Of a stretch of DNA of 54,021 nt, positions 50,214 through 54,021 are shown piece after piece (positions within the stretch are counted from its first letter, which is position 1; each line of letters opens with the position of its first letter). Origin of the DNA: SIG307 sp045596385. GTDB taxonomy: Bacteria > Bacillota > Clostridia > Lachnospirales > Lachnospiraceae. Both the position numbers and the translations under genes were made by a program. The notes below the pieces were generated by a model, which was given only the letters and a program-made list of their open reading frames with translations, searched no databases and was not told the origin of the DNA. The stretch spans positions 1 to 54,021 of the forward strand of contig JAZOCC010000001.1 of the NCBI GenBank assembly GCA_045596385.1, written 5' to 3'.

Positions 50214-50585
50214 ATGCCTACAATTCAACAGTTAATCAGACAAGGTAGAGAAAAAGCAACTTATAAGTCAAAGTCACCCGCATTGGACAATTGTCCTCAA
50301 AAACGTGGTGTTTGCTTGTCAGTTACCACTACTACCCCTAAAAAACCTAACTCTGCACTTCGTAAGATCGCCAGAGTTCGTCTGACCAACAAAGCGGAAG
50401 GTATCGTGTATATTCCTGGTGAAGGTCATAACCTTCAGGAACACAGCTCGGTTCTTATCCGTGGCGGCAGAGTTAAAGACTTGCCTGGTGTAAGATATCA
50501 TATCGTACGTGGCGCTCTTGATACTGCTGGTGTTGCTAAACGTAAACAAGCAAGGTCAAAATACGGCGCAAAACGCCCCAAATAA
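50214..50585 (+). CDS. rpsL: Ribosomal protein S12
   Basis: Protein of 123 residues of the decoding centre. The conserved TTTPKKPNSALRKIARVRL, GEGHNLQEHSSVLIRGGRVK and DLPGVRYHIVRG are wild type at the lysines whose changes give streptomycin resistance. C-terminal KQARSKYGAKRPK is normal. AAGGAGGTG precedes ATG 50214. First gene of the str operon order rpsL-rpsG-fusA-tuf. Confidence 0.97.
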   Translation: MPTIQQLIRQGREKATYKSKSPALDNCPQKRGVCLSVTTTTPKKPNSALRKIARVRLTNKAEGIVYIPGEGHNLQEHSSVLIRGGRVKDLPGVRYHIVRGALDTAGVAKRKQARSKYGAKRPK

Positions 50586-50612
50586 GTTATAAATAACAAA
50601 CGTAATATAACT

Positions 50613-50745
50613 TAAACAACAAAAGACACCTACTTATAATCGGAATTCGGAAAATTAACCCGATTTGGTAGGCAGTATGTCGAAAGACAGAAGGTTCGCT
50701 ACCCCTAGCGGGGCAAGTGATAGCTGTACTGAAATAAGGGTTTAC
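50613..50745 (+). promoter_or_regulatory. Structured leader candidate between rpsL and rpsG
   Basis: CCTAC...AATCGG pairs with CCGATT...GTAGG (50,628-50,672). Next, CAGTA / TACTG (50,674-50,733) encloses GTCGAAAGAC and GCTA-CCCCTAGCGGGG-TAGC. A multi-branch RNA just before rpsG could be an S7 autoregulatory site or processing element; this is inference from hand pairing. Confidence 0.45.
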
Positions 50746-50797
50746 CCTTAAAAATGCGCGAAGAAAATTCGCAAATAATTAAAGGAGGATTATTAAT

Positions 50798-51268
50798 ATG
50801 CCAAGACGTGGCAATATTGCAAAAAGAGATGTTTTGCCCGATCCCGTGTATAGCGATAAGGTTGTGACCAAACTCATTAACCAAGTTATGCTCGACGGAA
50901 AGAAGGGTATTGCACAGGGTATTGTTTACGATGCTTTTACGGCTGCTTCTGAAAAGATTGGTCAAGATCCTAAGGAAGTATTCGTTCAGGCACTCAACAA
51001 CATTATGCCTATGGTTGAAGTAAAAGCAAGGAGAGTCGGTGGTGCTAACTATCAAGTTCCTATCGAAATCCGCGCTGAAAGAAGACAGACGCTCGCTATT
51101 AGATGGTTGGTTGCTGCTGCAAGAAAGAGAAGCGAAAGAGAAATGAGCGCAAGACTCGCTGCAGAACTCGTTGACGCTTTTAACAACACTGGTAGTGCCG
51201 TTAAGAAGAAAGAAGATACTCACAGAATGGCTGAAGCTAACAAGGCTTTCGCTCATTACAGATTTTAA
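50798..51268 (+). CDS. rpsG: Ribosomal protein S7
   Basis: Primary 16S-binding protein of 156 residues that nucleates the small-subunit head. MPRRGNIAKRDVLPDPVY, MVEVKARRVGGANYQVPIEI and RKRSEREMSARLAAELVDA are conserved. In E. coli S7 controls its own operon, and a structured leader lies upstream here. AAAGGAGG precedes ATG 50798. fusA begins 15 bases after the stop. Confidence 0.97.
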   Translation: MPRRGNIAKRDVLPDPVYSDKVVTKLINQVMLDGKKGIAQGIVYDAFTAASEKIGQDPKEVFVQALNNIMPMVEVKARRVGGANYQVPIEIRAERRQTLAIRWLVAAARKRSEREMSARLAAELVDAFNNTGSAVKKKEDTHRMAEANKAFAHYRF

Positions 51269-51283
51269 TTTAGGAGTTAAACT

Positions 51284-53353
51284 ATGCCGAGAGATTTAGA
51301 TTTAGGTGTAACCAGAAATATAGGCATTATGGCTCACATCGACGCTGGTAAAACTACTACCACCGAACGTATTTTGTTCTATACCGGTAAAACCCATAAG
51401 CTTGGCGAAACCCACGAGGGTGGCGCTACTATGGACTGGATGGTTCAAGAACAAGAACGTGGTATTACCATTACGTCTGCTGCGACCACTTGCTACTGGA
51501 AAGGTCACCGTATTAACATTATAGATACCCCCGGACACGTTGACTTCACCGTTGAAGTTGAGCGTTCACTCCGTATTTTGGACGGCGCTGTTGCAACTTT
51601 CTGTGCAAAGGGCGGCGTTGAACCACAGAGTGAAACCGTTTGGCGTCAGGCTGATAAGTACAAGGTACCTAGAATTGCATACGTTAACAAAATGGATATT
51701 AACGGTGCAAACTATGAAAACGCTATCCAGATGATGAAGGATAGACTTCATACTAACGCTCTTCCCATCATTATGCCTATCGGTAAGGAAGACACCTTTA
51801 AGGGTATCGTTGACGTTATCACTAGAAAAGCATATATTTATCTTGACGATTTGGGCAAGGAAATCGACGTTACCGACGTTCCTGCTGATTTAAAAGATAA
51901 GTGCGAAGAATATAGAGCACAAGTAGTTGAACTCGCCGCAGAATCAGACGACGCGTTGATGGAAAAATTCTTTGAGGAAGGTGATCTTCCCATTGAAGAC
52001 ATCAAAAAAGGTCTCCGTGCTGCAACCCTCGCTATGAAGGTTACTCCCGTTCTTTGTGGTTCAAGCTACAAGAACAAGGGCGTTCAAAACCTTTTGGACG
52101 CAGTAGTTGACTATCTCCCCAGTCCTTTGGATATCGGTGCCGTTAAGGGTGTTGATACTAAGGGTGAGGAAGCGTCAAGAGAACCTAGCGACGACGAACC
52201 GTTCAGCGGCCTTGCGTTCAAGATTATGACCGACCCGTTCGTTGGTAAGCTCGCTTTCTTCCGTGCATACTCTGGTGTTTTGAAGACTGGTTCTTACGTT
52301 TATAACAGCGTTAAGGGCAAGAAAGAAAGAGTTGCGCGTATACTTCGTATGCACGCTAACCACAGAGAAGAAGTTGACGCAGTTTACTCTGGTGAAATCT
52401 GCGCGCTCGTTGGCTTAAAAGATACCACCACTGGTGATACTCTTTGTGATGAAAGCAATCAAATTATTCTCGAACAAATGGAATTCCCCGATCCCGTTAT
52501 CGAGGTAGCAATCGAACCGAAAACCAAACAAGGTCAGGAAAAGATGGGCTTTGCTCTTGCAAAACTTGCAGAAGAAGACCCCACTTTCAAAACTCACACC
52601 AACACCGAAACTGGTCAGACCATTATCGCAGGTATGGGCGAACTTCACCTTGAAATTATCGTTGACAGATTGCTCCGTGAGTTCAGAGTTGAAGCAAACG
52701 TTGGTAAGCCTCAAGTTTCTTACAAGGAAACTATTAAGCAGGCTGTTGAAGCTGAAGGTATGTTTAAGCGTCAGTCAGGTGGTCACGGTCAGTACGGCCA
52801 CTGTAAGATTCGCTTAGAGCCTCAAGAACCTGGTAAAGGTTACGAATTCGTTGACGAAACGGTCGGCGGTTCAATCCCCAAGGAATTTATCCAACCTATC
52901 AACAAGGGTATTCAGGAAGCAGCAAAGAACGGTATCCTCGCTGGCTACGAAGTAGTTGACTTCAAGGTAACCGTTTACGACGGAAGTTATCACGACGTTG
53001 ACTCGTCAGAAATGGCGTTTAAGATTGCTGGTTCAATGGCACTTAAAGATGGTTTGGAAAAAGCAAAGAGCGTTCTCTTAGAGCCGATTATGAAAGTTGA
53101 GATCGTAACTCCCGACGATTACTTCGGAGATCTTATGGGTAACGTTACCGCTCGTCGTGGTATCATTCAGGGAACTGACGATAGAAACGGCGTAAAGGTT
53201 ATCGATGCACACATTCCGCTTGCAGAAATGTTCGGTTATGCTACTGACCTCCGTTCAAGAACGCAGGGTAGAGGTAACTACACTATGCAATTCTCTCATT
53301 ATAATGAAGTACCGAAATCGGTTGCTGAAAAGATAATGGGTAAAAAAGCGTAA
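51284..53353 (+). CDS. fusA: Elongation factor G
   Basis: Translocation GTPase of 689 residues. G domain motifs: MAHIDAGKTTTTE, RGITITSAATT, DTPGHVDFT and NKMD. The later domains include HGQYGHCKIRLEP (domain IV) and a normal C-terminus (GRGNYTMQFSHYNEVPKSVA). It follows rpsG closely and is probably co-transcribed. Codon use is that of the second lineage. Confidence 0.97.
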   Translation: MPRDLDLGVTRNIGIMAHIDAGKTTTTERILFYTGKTHKLGETHEGGATMDWMVQEQERGITITSAATTCYWKGHRINIIDTPGHVDFTVEVERSLRILDGAVATFCAKGGVEPQSETVWRQADKYKVPRIAYVNKMDINGANYENAIQMMKDRLHTNALPIIMPIGKEDTFKGIVDVITRKAYIYLDDLGKEIDVTDVPADLKDKCEEYRAQVVELAAESDDALMEKFFEEGDLPIEDIKKGLRAATLAMKVTPVLCGSSYKNKGVQNLLDAVVDYLPSPLDIGAVKGVDTKGEEASREPSDDEPFSGLAFKIMTDPFVGKLAFFRAYSGVLKTGSYVYNSVKGKKERVARILRMHANHREEVDAVYSGEICALVGLKDTTTGDTLCDESNQIILEQMEFPDPVIEVAIEPKTKQGQEKMGFALAKLAEEDPTFKTHTNTETGQTIIAGMGELHLEIIVDRLLREFRVEANVGKPQVSYKETIKQAVEAEGMFKRQSGGHGQYGHCKIRLEPQEPGKGYEFVDETVGGSIPKEFIQPINKGIQEAAKNGILAGYEVVDFKVTVYDGSYHDVDSSEMAFKIAGSMALKDGLEKAKSVLLEPIMKVEIVTPDDYFGDLMGNVTARRGIIQGTDDRNGVKVIDAHIPLAEMFGYATDLRSRTQGRGNYTMQFSHYNEVPKSVAEKIMGKKA

Positions 53354-53360
53354 TTAACTG

Positions 53361-53389
53361 TTGACAATTAGTTAAATTTATTGTAAAAT
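53361..53389 (+). promoter_or_regulatory. Promoter of tuf
   Basis: Perfect TTGACA (53361-53366), 17 bp, then TAAAAT (53384-53389), only 8 bases after the fusA stop, so tuf can be expressed independently. Confidence 0.8.
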
Positions 53390-53464
53390 AAGATTACGTT
53401 TTAATAAAAAATAAAAAAATTATTTAAAAATCATTATTATTTAGATTATTTGGAGGAAATAATT

Positions 53465-54021
53465 ATGGCAAAGGCTAAATTTGACAGAAGTAAACCGCAC
53501 ATTAACATCGGTACCATCGGTCACGTTGACCATGGTAAAACCACTCTTACCGCTGCTATCACGATGACCTTGTCTTCTATCGGTAACGCTCAGAAAATGA
53601 GATACGATGAAATCGATAAGGCTCCTGAAGAGAAGGCAAGAGGTATTACGATTAACACCTCACACGTTGAGTATCAGACTGAAAATCGTCACTACGCTCA
53701 CGTTGACTGCCCCGGACACGCTGACTACGTTAAGAACATGATTACCGGTGCTGCTCAAATGGACGGTGCAATCCTCGTAGTTGCTGCTACCGATGGTCCT
53801 ATGCCCCAGACTAGAGAACACATTCTTCTCGCTCGTCAGGTAGGCGTTCCTTATATCATCGTATTTATGAACAAATGCGACCAACTCGACGATCCCGAAC
53901 TTTTGGAACTCGTTGAAATGGAAATCAGAGATCTTCTTTCTGAGTACGGCTCCCCCGGAGACGATACCTCCATCATCAAGGGTTCTGCTCTTAAAGCTTT
54001 GGAATATGCTCAGGCTGATCA
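53465..54021 (+). CDS. tuf: Elongation factor Tu, 3'-partial
   Basis: First 185 codons of EF-Tu, cut by the right edge. MAKAKFDRSKPHINIGTIGH, VDHGKTTLTAAIT (P-loop), ARGITINTSHVEY (switch I), DCPGHADYVKNM (switch II) and NKCDQ (base recognition; Lys-Cys-Asp as in many EF-Tu) are all present. It delivers aminoacyl-tRNA to the ribosome. GGAGG lies before ATG 53465. Confidence 0.95.
   Translation, partial: MAKAKFDRSKPHINIGTIGHVDHGKTTLTAAITMTLSSIGNAQKMRYDEIDKAPEEKARGITINTSHVEYQTENRHYAHVDCPGHADYVKNMITGAAQMDGAILVVAATDGPMPQTREHILLARQVGVPYIIVFMNKCDQLDDPELLELVEMEIRDLLSEYGSPGDDTSIIKGSALKALEYAQAD

Overview
The window looks like a gut or rumen Lachnospiraceae genome (Clostridia) from base 1 to about 45,950. 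It carries a secreted multidomain xylanase, chemotaxis genes, Gram-positive membrane anchors, a lysine riboswitch on dapA, and coding sequence that uses CCG for nearly all prolines. From about 45,950 to the right edge the DNA changes character. Proline becomes CCC/CCT, serine TCA/TCT, lysine AAA rises, GTA valine falls, and the dispersed repeats disappear. The switch lies inside one of the most conserved stretches of rpoB and keeps the reading frame. The best explanation is a chimeric contig joining two Clostridia that share the order rpoB-rpoC-rpsL-rpsG-fusA-tuf; true recombination is the less likely alternative.

Layout. 1-3.3 kb: 3' part of a GH11 xylanase with four CBM36 modules and a CE4 deacetylase. 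3.4-7.9 kb: a DUF1015 protein (-), a CheX-like protein with four MshEN-like repeats plus a CheY, a large palindrome, and a CgeB-like glycosyltransferase (-). 8.1-13.5 kb: prfC, a CotH-family membrane protein, an ECF sigma/anti-sigma pair and a small membrane protein. 13.7-16.3 kb: a chemoreceptor with a long charged cytoplasmic N-terminus. 16.5-19.7 kb: a short solute-binding lipoprotein, an MgtC-like protein and a PrsA-like foldase (-). 19.9-25.2 kb: a complete peptide/nickel-type ABC importer, with binding protein, two permeases and fused ATPases. 25.3-27.5 kb: lysine riboswitch, dapA and dapB. 27.8-31.0 kb: a secreted Big2 protein (-) and an OmpR-type two-component pair. 31.5-35.6 kb: a second ECF sigma/anti-sigma pair, three zinc-ribbon/membrane genes, a DUF951 protein and a small Cys-rich protein. 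35.7-42.2 kb: rpmG-secE-nusG-rplK-rplA, a 1.15-kb repeat-filled gap, rplJ-rplL and two accessory genes. 42.4-54.0 kb: rpoB (hybrid), rpoC, rpsL, rpsG, fusA and tuf (cut by the right edge).

The most unusual non-coding structures are these. (i) A regular array of alternating ACCATGA / TCATGGTA half-sites at 38,567-38,958, with a 62-bp period and unrelated spacers of constant length, just upstream of the rplJ promoter. (ii) Long palindromes that begin and end in terminator-like hairpins and share short conserved cores (6.1, 21.5, 27.6, 31.1 and 40.5 kb). (iii) A hairpin-rich dispersed repeat with at least five copies. (iv) Two leaders, before rplK and before rplA, that resemble the 23S rRNA L1 stalk and probably serve L1 autoregulation. 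All calls come from reading the sequence; no database or folding program was run.
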